Source: Axinella damicornis (Eukaryota > Porifera > Demospongiae > Axinellida > Axinellidae). Taken from it: 64,000 bases of DNA. The stretch spans positions 13,956,774-14,020,773 of the forward strand of contig OZ007511.1 in the NCBI GenBank assembly GCA_963931865.1, written 5' to 3'. Both the position numbers and the translations under genes were made by a program. The notes beneath the pieces were generated by a model. The model ran no database searches and was not told the DNA's origin. It saw nothing but the letters and a program-made list of their open reading frames with translations. Of this stretch, positions 45,001-54,942 are shown one piece after another. Position 1 is the stretch's first letter. Every line of letters starts with the position of its first letter.

Positions 45001-47612
45001 CACCACACACACTCCACACACACACACTCCACACACACACACACTCCACAGGGGAATGCATTGTTTGATTTCACTGGGACGGGCCCCCAGGAGGACGGAA
45101 ACTGCAACGCTCCTCGTGCGGTGACTCTCTCTGCCCTCATCTACTGTCTCCGGTGCATGGTCAGCCATGATGTGCCTCTGAACCAGGTGGGAACCCATTA
45201 CATCAGCATGATGTCATTATAATGGCTGAACCCAAACTCAAGTTGGTACCAGCATCAACGCCATGTGGTCTGGGAATGGGTCACAAGCCATCATATATCA
45301 CAAGCCAAACACACTTTGTTGCTACCGCACCAGTTCCCAGTTTGCAATGGTGGGGTTAACGAGGGCCTAGAGAAGGCAAAAGCCAGTTTCCCTAGGACTG
45401 ACAGACTGTTGTCCTCTCCAAAGGTCACAAAAGTAACCCTCTCAATTGGACTGAGTGCACCAGCTAGAACTAGGCCCACAGTCCAGTGCTAGTATCTACT
45501 CTATTAGGTTAGGGTTGGTGTACATGCGCAAGAACCTTAGCACAGTAGCTATCCATTACCTGATGCTTTCATCAAGGTATCCTCCTTCTAATTCCCTCCC
45601 TCCCCCCCCCCCCCCCCCCCCCCCACCCCCACCAATCCCCTCACTCAGGGTTGTCTGAAGCCGGTACGTGTTGTTATCCCGGAGCGGTGTCTTCTTGACC
45701 CCTCTGACACTGCTGCAGTTGTCGGGGGCAACGTGCTGACCTGCCAGCGGATCGTGGACGTAGTGTTCAAAGCGTTCTCCACCTGTGCGGCCTCCCAGGG
45801 CTGCATGAACAACACCACGTACGGAGACGAGAGCGTCGGCTACTATGAGACCGTTGCCGGGGGAGCTGGGGCTGTGAGTGCATTAGCTGGTGTTGCTATG
45901 GTTACCATGTTTTGTAACGGTGTCATGTGATTTCGTACAGGGTCCTGATTGGCATGGTCGCAGTGGTATACACACTCACATGACGAACACACGCATCACC
46001 GACCCTGAGCTGCTGGAGAGGAGGTCAGCACATCCGTCAGTCTAGCCTGCCAGACCCTCTCTGCCCAGCCAGTTGCACACGCATGACCAGCTTGGCAGAG
46101 AGGGGCTGTCAGTCTAGCTTGAAAGACCCTCTCCGCCGAGCCAGTCACACACACACACACACACACAGACTAGGCTGTCCACTTGTGCTTGTAGGGTATG
46201 ACATGACGTAAGTCAACGTAATTTGCTGTGAACATGATTGCTATAAATTATATGCGAGCATGGACTCCTCCTTTCCTCCCTCCCCCCAGATATCCAACCA
46301 TTCTTTTACGGTTCCACCTGAACGAGGGTACAGGGGGAGCTGGTATGTACCATGGAGGGGATGGAGTTGTGAGGGAGACAATGTTTCGGAGACCCATCAC
46401 CCTCTCTGTGCTGACTGAGAGACGAGTGTTCAGCCCATATGGATTGAAAGGCAAGTGTTACCCTGACAACAGCTTGGAGTTAACAACCTTACTACGTAAA
46501 GAAGCAGCATAATGTTTTATGAACTGATGATACATGGAACAGGGTGTTTGTGTGCGGCCTTCACGTGCCTGGTTGATGTGATGTGTGTGATTTACAGGAG
46601 GCAGTGATGGAAAGAAGGGGAGAAATGTTATCATCTCTGCTGCGGACAAATCCGAGAGGGACCTTGGCCCAAAGTCATCCGTCCACGTGGAACCAGGCGT
46701 GAGTTGTCCCATTTCTATGGTACCATTAGATCATTTCCATACTTCTCAGAACCTGTATGGTCAACTCTTTGGGTGCCTGATTGAATTAGCCTGTAATTGT
46801 GTAGAGGTGGGTGGGGCAAGTGGGGGTGGATGGTGGTAGAGGGGGTGGGGCAAGTGGGGGTGGATGGTGGGAATGGGGGTGGGCAAGTAGGGGTGGGGCG
46901 AGTGGGGGTGGGGCAAGTGGGGGTGGTGGGAGAGGGAGTGGGGCGAGTGGGGGTGGTGGGAGAGGGAGTGGGGCGAGTGGGGGTGGTGGGAGAGGGAGTG
47001 GGACGAGTGGGGGTGGTGGGAGAGGGAGTGGGGCGAGTGGGGGTGGTGGGAGAGGGAGTGGGGCGAGTGGGGGTGGTGGGAGAGGGAGTGGGGCGAGTGG
47101 GGGTGGTGGGAGAGGGAGTGGGGCGAGTGGGGGTGGGGCAAGTGGGGGTGGATGGTGGGAGAGGGGGTGGGTGGAAAAACGAAAATGAAATATTGAACAA
47201 TGCTAGTACTCCCTGAAAGTGTTCAGGCAGTTCCCCAGTAATAATTTAATTTGCAAGGGTAGCAAGAATGTGAAATTGCGCCATTTCCAACTATGTGGAT
47301 ATCCACTTACCCCACTCCCCCTCTCACCTCCACTCCCGTGCCCACCTCCACTCCCCCTCCCACCTCCAACCCCCCACCCACCCCCACTCCCCACTCCCAC
47401 TCCCCCTCCCCCCACCCACCTCCACTCTCTCCTTGCACCTTTCCACTCCACACATGGCCCAGGATATATTTCGTCTTGAGACTCCTGGTGGTGGTGGGTT
47501 TGGAGACCCAGCGATGGAGGTTGCATCACAGCCACCTGCTGCCAAGAAGCATCGTCCCTTTGCTGCAAAGGGCAGTGTGGCTGCCTACACGCTGACCCAG
47601 GAGTCGGCCTAG
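33306..47612 (+). CDS. OPLAH: OPLAH, ATP-dependent 5-oxoprolinase (frame breaks present)
   Basis: Thirty-six exons recover the whole enzyme: 33306-33473, 33853-34043, 34185-34310, 34680-34786, 36737-36852, 36961-37034, 37220-37275, 37342-37387, 38180-38341, 39075-39192, 39325-39379, 39454-39541, 39778-39903, 39983-40095, 40278-40363, 40545-40629, 40774-40912, 41164-41303, 41482-41594, 41665-41728, 41796-41894, 42235-42271, 42347-42457, 42609-42710, 42935-43016, 43227-43319, 43594-43703, 43779-43853, 43968-44024, 44212-44298, 45052-45186, 45649-45873, 45941-46023, 46290-46450, 46598-46698, 47463-47612. It opens [19 protein letters not shown] (hydantoinase A/oxoprolinase N domain), has [14 protein letters not shown], then a hydantoinase B part ([25 protein letters not shown]) and ends [10 protein letters not shown]. 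The enzyme opens 5-oxoproline to glutamate in the gamma-glutamyl/glutathione cycle in the cytosol. Single-base frame breaks occur near 33896, 40906, 41191, 41541, 41565 and 41826. Confidence 0.88.
34381..34434. repeat. (GATA)n microsatellite
   Basis: About twelve GATA units (ATAGATAGATAG) follow the third OPLAH exon. Confidence 0.95.
34453..35436. other. Contig-end overlap, first copy
   Basis: These 984 bases, which include the OPLAH exon 34680-34786, reappear at 35637-36620 with a constant offset of 1184 and no difference that I found. The copies meet at the N run, so they look like the overlapping ends of two contigs that were not merged. Confidence 0.9.
35437..35636. other. Assembly gap of 200 N
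   Basis: Exactly 200 N residues, a fixed gap size inserted by scaffolding software rather than measured sequence. Confidence 0.99.
35637..36620. other. Contig-end overlap, second copy (duplicate OPLAH exon at 35864-35970)
   Basis: This is the second copy of 34453-35436. Only one of the two copies of the [11 protein letters not shown]...MHSYT exon fits the protein, so one copy should be ignored in gene models. Confidence 0.9.
36880..36956. repeat. AGTAATCTCT short repeat
   Basis: CTAGTAATCTCTAGTAATCT units lie just upstream of the OPLAH exon at 36961. Similar arrays occur near 24560-24620 and, inverted (GGAGATTACT), near 62600-62695. Confidence 0.8.
37497..37924 (-). mobile_element. hAT transposon remnant with 8-bp target duplication
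   Basis: Ends TAGGCATGAGAATATTATGC and GCATAATATTCTCATGCCTA are perfect 20-bp inverted repeats. They are flanked by the direct repeat CTCCCCAC (37489-37496 and 37925-37932). The 428-bp element carries the end of a hAT transposase on the minus strand and is therefore an internally deleted, non-autonomous copy. It lies in the OPLAH intron between exons 8 and 9. Confidence 0.95.
37670..37830 (-). pseudogene. hAT transposase C-terminal (dimerisation) fragment
   Basis: The minus strand reads [20 protein letters not shown] followed by [20 protein letters not shown] and a stop at 37670. This is the hAT-family C-terminal dimerisation motif (hATC). The rest of the transposase is absent, so the fragment is not functional alone. 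Confidence 0.9.
37933..38172 (+). repeat. Polypyrimidine tract abutting OPLAH acceptor
   Basis: About 240 bases of TCCCTCCTCC-type sequence lie directly upstream of the CAACAG acceptor of the exon at 38180. Confidence 0.9.
38777..39072 (+). repeat. (TCCC)n tract abutting OPLAH acceptor
   Basis: About 295 bases of TCCC/CTCC tetranucleotides end at the CCCCCAG acceptor of the exon at 39075. Confidence 0.95.
39588..39774 (+). repeat. Poly-C plus CCT tract abutting OPLAH acceptor
   Basis: About 46 C residues and then CCTCCTCC units lead to the AACAG acceptor of the exon at 39778. Confidence 0.95.
40976..41152 (+). repeat. (CCTC)n/(CCAT)n tract abutting OPLAH acceptor
   Basis: CCCTCCCTCCATCCATCC units run to within about 12 bases of the TTCTAG acceptor of the exon at 41164. 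Confidence 0.92.
44405..45051 (+). repeat. (CA)n array with CTCCACA/CTACACA interruptions, abutting OPLAH acceptor
   Basis: Nearly 650 bases of CA dinucleotides are interrupted at intervals by CACACCACAC, CTCCACAC and CTACACAC. The array ends exactly in CTCCACAG, the acceptor of the exon at 45052. Confidence 0.95.
46800..47176. repeat. 30-bp G-rich minisatellite
   Basis: The unit GTGGGGGTGGTGGGAGAGGG plus AGTGGGGCGA is repeated about eight times, flanked by diverged GTGGGGGTGGATGGTGGGAG units. It fills the first part of the last OPLAH intron. Its G-runs could form G-quadruplexes. Confidence 0.92.
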
Positions 47613-48236
47613 TTGCAGTTTGATGACTGAGTTTCTTAGAGTGATACTGCAACACGTTCCGAATTTTAGATGATCACGATGTGCTACATGTGCATGTTGT
47701 ATATGTGAAAGACAGTAGTCTTGTCCCAGCAGAACTGCTGTTTGTCAGTTTAATCTACGCTGTGAATGAAAGAGTTATAGTCTCATTCCCAGACATGAAG
47801 TGTCTGGCAACGCATACCACAAGTACAATACCCGACTACTGGGGTCTGGAAACAAGACTAGTGCAGCTGGTGGGCCCGGGCATAGTGTTTTGTTGGGCTG
47901 CAGATCAGGTGATTACAGGCGCCACACTAGCTCCTGCAGTGAAGTTGAGCATGGGATGATATAATTTGCAGTGTTAAGATCAAACTTCCTGCAGGATGCA
48001 GCTGCAGTAGAGAGGAGCAGGATAACTGCTTGGATCTACCTCATAATGTGTTTTCTTTCGTTCCAAAATATCCTCACATTGGCCCGGTCTGTCATGTCTT
48101 CGTAGCATGTGTACCATCCTCACATTGAAGATGGAGTGCTGAGTGGTGATAGCCCCACGTACCCACTCGATCGAGTACATCGGGCGCCGCCCGCCTCGCA
48201 CGGACCAGTACCACTGCGCATGCACCGCAAGGCAAC
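47613..48236. other. OPLAH 3' flank and TRAF upstream region
   Basis: No gene was recognised. The segment at about 47995-48110 (GGATAACTGCTTGGATCTAC) is homologous to 52565-52670, which also lies upstream of a TRAF copy. The duplication unit therefore included at least some 5' flank. Confidence 0.5.
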
Positions 48237-49907
48237 ATGGCTTCCAAGTCTGACTCCCAGTTTTGTTGTGCTGAAAATCTTTCTGATTATCAGCCATCCT
48301 CTTCTCTCGGAGTACCCACGGTGGCTCCAGAACCAGTCCAGAAAGAGTACGATTTTGTTGAAGAGCCGCCGCCAGAGTACTTTTGCCCCGTCACTTACGA
48401 GCTACTCAGTGACCCCCAACAAACGAGATGTTGCGGAAACCTGCTGTCCGGAGAAGTCGTATCCAGGCTCCAGCGAGAAGGAAAAGCGTGCCCACTATGT
48501 AGCAATCCTAGCTTCACAGTCACCGATGACAAGCACTTTAAACGCAAGGCGAATGAGTTGAAAGTGCGCTGCCCCCACAAGCGAAACGGATGTGAGTGGG
48601 TGGGGGAGCTGGGTAATTCAGACCAGCATTCCAACTCGTGTCCCAAGCGTCCTTGGCAGTGCAAGCATTGTGATTTTGAGGGAATTTACGATGTCGGAAC
48701 TTCTGACCACTTGCCCAACTGCACAAAGTACCCTGAGCCGTGTCCCAACCGGTGTGACATTGGCACTGTACCTCGCTATGACATGGGGAAGCATTTGACC
48801 CAGTGTCCACTGCAGCTGGTGGAGTGTGAATTTGCCCAAGCTGGTTGCCAAGTGAGGCTTCCTCGACGGGTCCTGGCACGTCACGTGGAGGAGGAGGGCC
48901 AGCGTCACCTGCTGAGCATGTCCCTCCTCAACCTCGGTCTGACCAGGGAGCTCCACCAGAAGATGGCCGAGAAGGATCAGCAGATAGCAGAGCTGCAGGA
49001 ACAACTGCAGCAACAGAGCAGTAAGCTGGAGAAACAATTTCAGGAAATCAAAGATCTTCAGAAACAGTGCAAACAAACAGACGAACAGTTAGAATTGGGG
49101 TTCAGTGGGATCCGAGGTGAAATCCAAAAATTGGATGTAGATCTCCGGCAAAAGATTCAACAGCAAGCTAAACAAATTGCGGGAGTGCATGAGCAGCTTC
49201 AACAGAAATTGACTGGACAGCGAATGGAAACAGAAAAACAAATTACGGGAGTGCACGAGCAGCTTCAACAGAAATTGACTGGACAGCAAATGGAAACAGA
49301 AAAACAAATTACGGGAGTGCACGAGCAGCTTGAGCAGAAATTGACCGGACTGCAAACACTGCTTCAGAATGAGAACGAAATGTTACGGAAGACGTTACAG
49401 CAGCAAGTGCAAGAACAGGGTAAACAGATTCATGACTCTCTGTGTGTACTTAGAGGTTTCAGTCCTCCTTTCAAGACGACTCTAACTAAATTCAGTGTGC
49501 ACCGGGCTGGAGGAGTGCATGGTAGGTGGAAAAGTGATCCATTCTACTCCCACACTGGAGGCTACAAGTTCCTGCTGGGCGTTGACACTAATGGGTGGGA
49601 GGACGCCCGGGGTACTCACATCACCGCAGACTTCATCTCAATGAATGGTGAATATGATGACAACCTGTCCTGGCCCATTCAGATCACAGCCCACCTCCAG
49701 CTCCTCAACCAGAGGGGAGACCATGGACACATGGTTGCAACTCTCAACCGCAGAGGAGTTGGTAAGGCAACTGGCTACATAGAAATCGCCCGGAAATTTA
49801 TTGCACATTCTGAACTGGAGTATAATGCAGAAAAGAATACCGAGTACTTGAAAGAAGACTGCTTATGTTTTCAATTGTATCTGAAAGTGGACCCCCAAAC
49901 TTATTGA
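48237..49907 (+). CDS. TRAF-like protein with atypical RING, TRAF zinc fingers, long coiled coil and MATH
   Basis: A single exon encodes 556 residues from the ATG at 48237. Residues 48-88 are a RING-like fold (EYFCPVTYELLSDPQQTRCC ... CPLC) that lacks the second Cys and the central His-x-Cys pair of a canonical RING, so zinc binding is probably reduced and the fold may be U-box-like. TRAF-type zinc fingers cover about 110-225. A long coiled coil covers 236-405 and contains three 22-residue repeats (GVHEQLQQKLTGQ, METEKQIT). The MATH/TRAF-C domain is about 412-552 (FSPPFKTTLTKFSVHRAG to FQLYLKVD). I infer an oligomeric adaptor or E3 in immune signalling. Its paralogues follow at 52854 (nonsense-bearing) and 55134 (MATH replaced). 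It differs clearly from the 15178 TRAF type. Confidence 0.87.
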   Translation: MASKSDSQFCCAENLSDYQPSSSLGVPTVAPEPVQKEYDFVEEPPPEYFCPVTYELLSDPQQTRCCGNLLSGEVVSRLQREGKACPLCSNPSFTVTDDKHFKRKANELKVRCPHKRNGCEWVGELGNSDQHSNSCPKRPWQCKHCDFEGIYDVGTSDHLPNCTKYPEPCPNRCDIGTVPRYDMGKHLTQCPLQLVECEFAQAGCQVRLPRRVLARHVEEEGQRHLLSMSLLNLGLTRELHQKMAEKDQQIAELQEQLQQQSSKLEKQFQEIKDLQKQCKQTDEQLELGFSGIRGEIQKLDVDLRQKIQQQAKQIAGVHEQLQQKLTGQRMETEKQITGVHEQLQQKLTGQQMETEKQITGVHEQLEQKLTGLQTLLQNENEMLRKTLQQQVQEQGKQIHDSLCVLRGFSPPFKTTLTKFSVHRAGGVHGRWKSDPFYSHTGGYKFLLGVDTNGWEDARGTHITADFISMNGEYDDNLSWPIQITAHLQLLNQRGDHGHMVATLNRRGVGKATGYIEIARKFIAHSELEYNAEKNTEYLKEDCLCFQLYLKVDPQTY

Positions 49908-52853
49908 TTGCATTGAATCTTGTCTTGCTGTCAGATAATTTGTATTGTTCTATATTTAGGAATGGCCAAGGAAATTATAGCAGGCTAATTTAATTATAAT
50001 GGCTGCATGTCCTAAAACTTCCGGAAGTATACCTTAAGAGTACGTGGGAGTGAAGAAACAAGTTGCTGAAAGTCTGATTTTCTTCTCTATATGAAACTTT
50101 AGTCAACAATAGCTATAGCTTGCCAACTAAAGCACTTGTTCAGCTAATGTACACACCGGCAGAACAACATCACTTTACCTCAACTTCTTTTGTCTACAAA
50201 CTGGCAAGAGCAGCAGTTTGGGCTGGCTGCGAAGTTTCCGTGATGCCATTTTGAGCAACAAAAGTTCAGATTCATTCATCTGCACTCACCCACCGTGGAA
50301 TATGAAACAATAAACACCCAAATTTGATTGGATTGTAGTGATGAATCTTGGTAGCTGCTATTGACCCTTTAACCACCGAATTCTTCCCACCAAGACAACA
50401 CATTTTCATGCATTCAGCGCACACCACTTTCGTAGGTACTCCTCTCCCACAGCATTCGCTCCTCAGCGGCCAAACTTGGTGGGGCCCGCACACATGGAGA
50501 GACCCCTCTGGCAATACCGTTAATGATATTCATGACCCCCACAAGCCCAGCAATCGGAGGTCAAATGTGGATGTCAGCCGGATTTTCGCCCAGCATTTCC
50601 CTAAACTTGGGCCAGATCTGACTGATGGCACACCTTACACCACCAATTTGCAGGTTTTCTTGAGGCCCTGGGTGGGGTCTATGAATATGATTAGAATCAA
50701 AAATTCTCGGGTCGATGAATCTCATTAAAATCAAAAAATGCCCACGACATGCGAAGGGGGGGTTGCCACCCCCCCTTTCGATACCCCCCCCCGCTTGTAC
50801 GTTTAGTGGGGGAAGCGCGCCGAAATCTGACCAAATTTTTCAGTTCGTCCCTCAAAGTCGTCCCTAGGCCCTCTGAAGCCTTTTTGGTCTCTTTTTGGAC
50901 TGACAAGAAGCCCTACAAGTGCATAGGGTCTAAATGACGTCTATAGACGTCAATGGGGCTTAAAGGGTTAATAAATTTCAGTCCTGACCATGCACCCACC
51001 TTATGTATCAAAGCATGATACCTTACCACCGTAGGTTGTAGCATTCTAATTTTGTATACTCTAATTTTGCACCCAAGTAGCTAGCTAGCTATGGGGCTCC
51101 AACTGGGAGTCACACTCTGCCATCCCCACAAATGCCATCGATGCAGAGCTCATGTGCTATTCAGCCATGGCCTTAGCTGCTGCAAGAGTCAGGGATGTCA
51201 TTCTCGCCACGTCACGTCACCATCATTGAACTGACCAAGACATCGCTAGCAACCGTGTGAGAATCTCAAGCCTACAGGCATTTACCGGTTGGATGGCAAA
51301 CAGCCACTGTTACCGTGGAAAGGTGCACAAGTTTTAGTATGGGACGCTACATGTCACAGTCTTGCCACATTTGCTCCTTCCCACATCCGGAGGGTGACAT
51401 CCCACTGGCAGCCAGAGACGCTGGTGGGGTGGCTGATGAAGCAGAGACGAAGAAACTCAAGTACTCCACCCTTCTGGTCAGTCATCACTTCACTCCCGTT
51501 GCCATTGAGACATCAGGTGTGTTTTTATTGCTCATAGCCATCAAATTCTTCACCGAACTCGGTCAGCAGATTATAAGTATAAAACTGGGATCCTCATTCC
51601 TTCAATTTATTTGTGATGTATATGATTGCAATCCAGCGGGGATACGCCACTGCAGTTCTCAGCACCACCTCCATCCAAGTCTCTTGGATTCATCAGTCTG
51701 CCATTTGCAAATTCTTGCAATCAAAAACCAGTCTGTCCCATGGTTAGTCTGGCAACAGCGAAAACTTGTTCTTCACATTCAAACAGGGCTCACAAAATGA
51801 GTATGTATGAGACCCTTTAAAATTAAAGCAGTGGCATAAAACTTTGCCTTTATGATACTGTGCAAAATGTAGCTACACGAGGGAATTTTATGCACGATGC
51901 TTCAGCATAAAACTTTGCCATTATACAGCAAGACAAATTCGGCGTAAAATTTAGCAATGTTGTTGTAGTTATCTAAAACTGAAATAGTTTAGTTTTTGGT
52001 TATAATTAGGTAGAAGTCGCATTGTTTAGTTTAGTTTTACTAAAATTAATCTCAAAAGGGTCAGTAAAGGCTCTTTTAGTTTTAGCAACCACCTTTTTGG
52101 GGGTAATTTAAATATTAGTTTAGTTGTATTTTTAATTAACAGGCTGAGACAGTCCTCATTTTAGTTTTAGTTTGAATTACTAAAGTGAAATATGCCTTAC
52201 TAAAATGCATTATAGTTTTAGTTTTAGTTAACTAAAACAATATTGAAATTTAGCCATAATACAGCACAAGACGTAAAGAGGATTTTGCCCTTTGCCCTTC
52301 CAGAAAAACAAGTTGGAGCAATTGCCATTATATGGTAACTCAAGCGAGTTCAGTGATGATGTCATATCACCTATTAAATGAGACCCAGGGGCTGCATGAA
52401 ACCTGGCTTCTGTATTCAAGTGTATTGGAGATGCAGCATTCCTGGGTTATCAAATCAAATTAAATGAGTGAACTTGTCATGTGACTGAATACATGTGGTG
52501 ATGTGTTATGTCTGTGTTTGTCATGTACACGACCTTACACACCTTTGGCACACCCCTATTTCCTGCAGGACACTGCTGGTGGAGGGCAGCAGGATAACTG
52601 CTTGGATCTGCCTCACAGTGTCCTCAGGCTGGCCTGGTCTGTCAGTCTCCTTTGCATACGAGTACATCAACAGGCTGTGAGCTTTGCAACCAGCATCTTC
52701 AAGTAACTTGTCCATTTGGTGCATATTTCCATTGCTTTGGGGTTAGCTATAGCAGGAGCCCATGATAACCTGGCTAACCTACATGTAGGCCCTTGGAAAA
52801 ACGCACGTGATCCAGCCCCACCCCCCGCCCCACTAAGTAAACATCAAGGCAAC
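49908..52853. other. Gene-poor spacer between TRAF copies
   Basis: Nearly 3 kb without a recognisable gene. It contains the possible piggyBac-like element at 50361-50970 and an A/T-rich stretch of TTTAGTTTTAGTT and AACTAAAAC motifs at about 51960-52250, probably a decayed MITE. The TRAF upstream homology lies at 52565-52670. Short open frames here show no family motifs. Confidence 0.5.
50361..50970. mobile_element. Possible piggyBac-like MITE
   Basis: The left end TTGACCCTTTAACC and the right end GGCTTAAAGGGTTAA are inverted and begin CCCTTTAA next to TTGA/TTAA, resembling piggyBac ends and TTAA targets. Only about 8-10 bases match, so this is tentative. A 16-bp palindrome GACGTCTATAGACGTC lies just inside the right end. 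Confidence 0.4.
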
Positions 52854-54344
52854 ATGGCTTCCAAATTTGGCTCCCAGTCCTGTTGTGCTGAAAACCTTGG
52901 TGATTGTCAGCCATCCGCTCCTCCCGGAGTATCCACGGAGGTCCAAGCTCCAGACCCAGTCCAGATAGAGTACGATTTTGTTGAAGAGCCGCCGCGAGAG
53001 TACTTTTGCCCCGTCACTTTCGAGCTACTCAGTGACCCCCAACAAACGAGATGTTGCGGGCACCTACTGTCAGGAAAAGTCGTGTCCAGGCTCCAGCGAG
53101 AAGGAAAATCCTGCCCACTATGTAACGATCCTAACTTCACAGTCACCGATGACAAATATTTTAAACGGAAGGCAAATGAGTTGAAAGTGCGCTGCCCCCA
53201 CAAGTGAAGCGGATGTAAGTGGGTGGGGGACCTGGGTAATTTAAACCAGCATTCCATCTCGTGTCCCAAGCGTCCATGGCAGTGCAAGCATTGTGATTTC
53301 GAGGGAACGTATGATGTTGGAACTACTGACCACTTGCCCAACTGCACAAAGTACCCTGAGCCGTGTCCCAACCAGTGTGAGATTGGCACTCTACCTCGCT
53401 GTGACATGGAGAAACATTTGACCCAGTGTCCACTGCAGCTGGTGGAGTGTGAGTTTGCTAATGCTGGTTGCCAAGTAAGGGTTCCTCGACGGGACCTGGC
53501 TCGTCACATGGAGGAGGAGAGCCAGTGTCACCTGCTGAGCATATCCCTCCTCAACCTCGGTCTGACCAGGGACCTACACCAGAAGATGGCCGAGAAGGAT
53601 CAGCAGATGGCAGAGCTGCAGGAACAGAGCAGTAAGCTGGAGAAACAGATCAAAGACCTTCAGGAACGAACAGAGAAACAGCTGCAAACACAGTTAGCAG
53701 ATCTCCAGCAAAAGCAAGCTAAACAGATTACGGGAGTGCACGATCAGCTTAAACAGAAATTGATTGACCAGCGAAAGGAAACAAAAGAACAAGTTACTGG
53801 ACTGCAAACACTGCTTCAGAACGAAAATAAAACATTACAGCAGCAAGTGCAAGACCAGGGTAAACAGATTCATGACTCTCTGTGCTTACTTACTGGTTTC
53901 AGTCCTCCTATCAAGATCACTTTAACTAAATTCAGTGTGCACAAGGCCAGCGGAGCGTGGGGTAGGTGGTACAGTGAACCGTTCTACTCCCACACTGGAG
54001 GCTACAAGTTCCAGCTGTGCATTGACACTATTGGGTATATGGAAGCCCGGGGTACTCACATCACAGCATGGCTCTTCTCAATGAGAGGTGAGTATGATGG
54101 CAACCTGTCCTGGCCCATTCAGATCACAGCCCACCTTCAGCTCCTCAACCAGAAGGGAGACCACCAACACATGGTGGCACGTCAAATGTTCAATGGAGTT
54201 GCTAAGGTAAGTATCCACAGAGAAATTGCCAAGAAATTCATCGCACACTCTGAACTGGGATATAATGCAGCAAAAGACACTCAGTACTTGAAAGATGACT
54301 GCTTGCATTTTCAGTTGTACCTCAAAGTGGACCCCCAAAATTAG
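52854..54344 (+). pseudogene. TRAF-like paralogue interrupted by one in-frame stop
   Basis: From the ATG at 52854 to the stop ending at 54344 the frame matches the gene at 48237 throughout: RING-like domain, zinc fingers, a shorter coiled coil and MATH. The only interruption is TGA at 53205-53207, where the intact paralogue has CGA (Arg) in CPHKRNGCEWVG. That is a single CpG transition and no other break is seen. The 118-residue upstream piece would keep the RING-like domain only. It could be a recent pseudogene, a polymorphic null allele or an assembly error. Confidence 0.85.
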
Positions 54345-54942
54345 CATTGTCTAATTAATTAGCATGACTGTATAATTAGTGTCTTGTTATAATATTATTT
54401 TGTGTAAATAGTCTCATTCCTGCATTTCAGTTGGTATTTACATGTAATGTAGAATGTGGAACAACAATAGGTGAACTTGTGAGCATGAATTGTGAGAATA
54501 TAGCCTGGGCCTGCAAGAGTACATTGACACATGCACCGGCCTCTCAGTAGAGCTAGGGGAGTGTCTCAAGCACATGCAGTGGAGTGTTATTATTACATGT
54601 AGACACTAAATATTGCCTGGATATTCAATCATTGCACATGCACTGATGCAGAAAACTACTCCGTTAACGTTCTTGAGTAGGTAAAGCTGATGTTTAGTTT
54701 TGACTGTGCTACAAAATTAGACCGGCATAAATTGAATATCCATAAGGGGTCTTATCCAGCTCCTAGCATGCAGCTAAATAAAGTGCTTTTAGTATGCCTC
54801 TTGAGATGACACTCCATCCACTACCATAACAACAAAAATTTGGTACACTGCAGCTGCATGTAGTGATCAAGGTGGGAATGTCTTATATAGTATACAGGAG
54901 CTGCATGTAGGCTACAGCCATGTGGGTTCTATGATCATTGTA

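Noticed and set aside
44301..45198. His/Thr- or Cys/Val-rich frames of about 260 residues
   Set aside because: Translation of the interrupted CA array; only 45052-45186 is coding (OPLAH).
50348..50728. 126-residue frame as a gene
   Set aside because: No recognisable motif, it lies in a probable mobile element, and it resembles repeat sequence also seen near 11480-11550.
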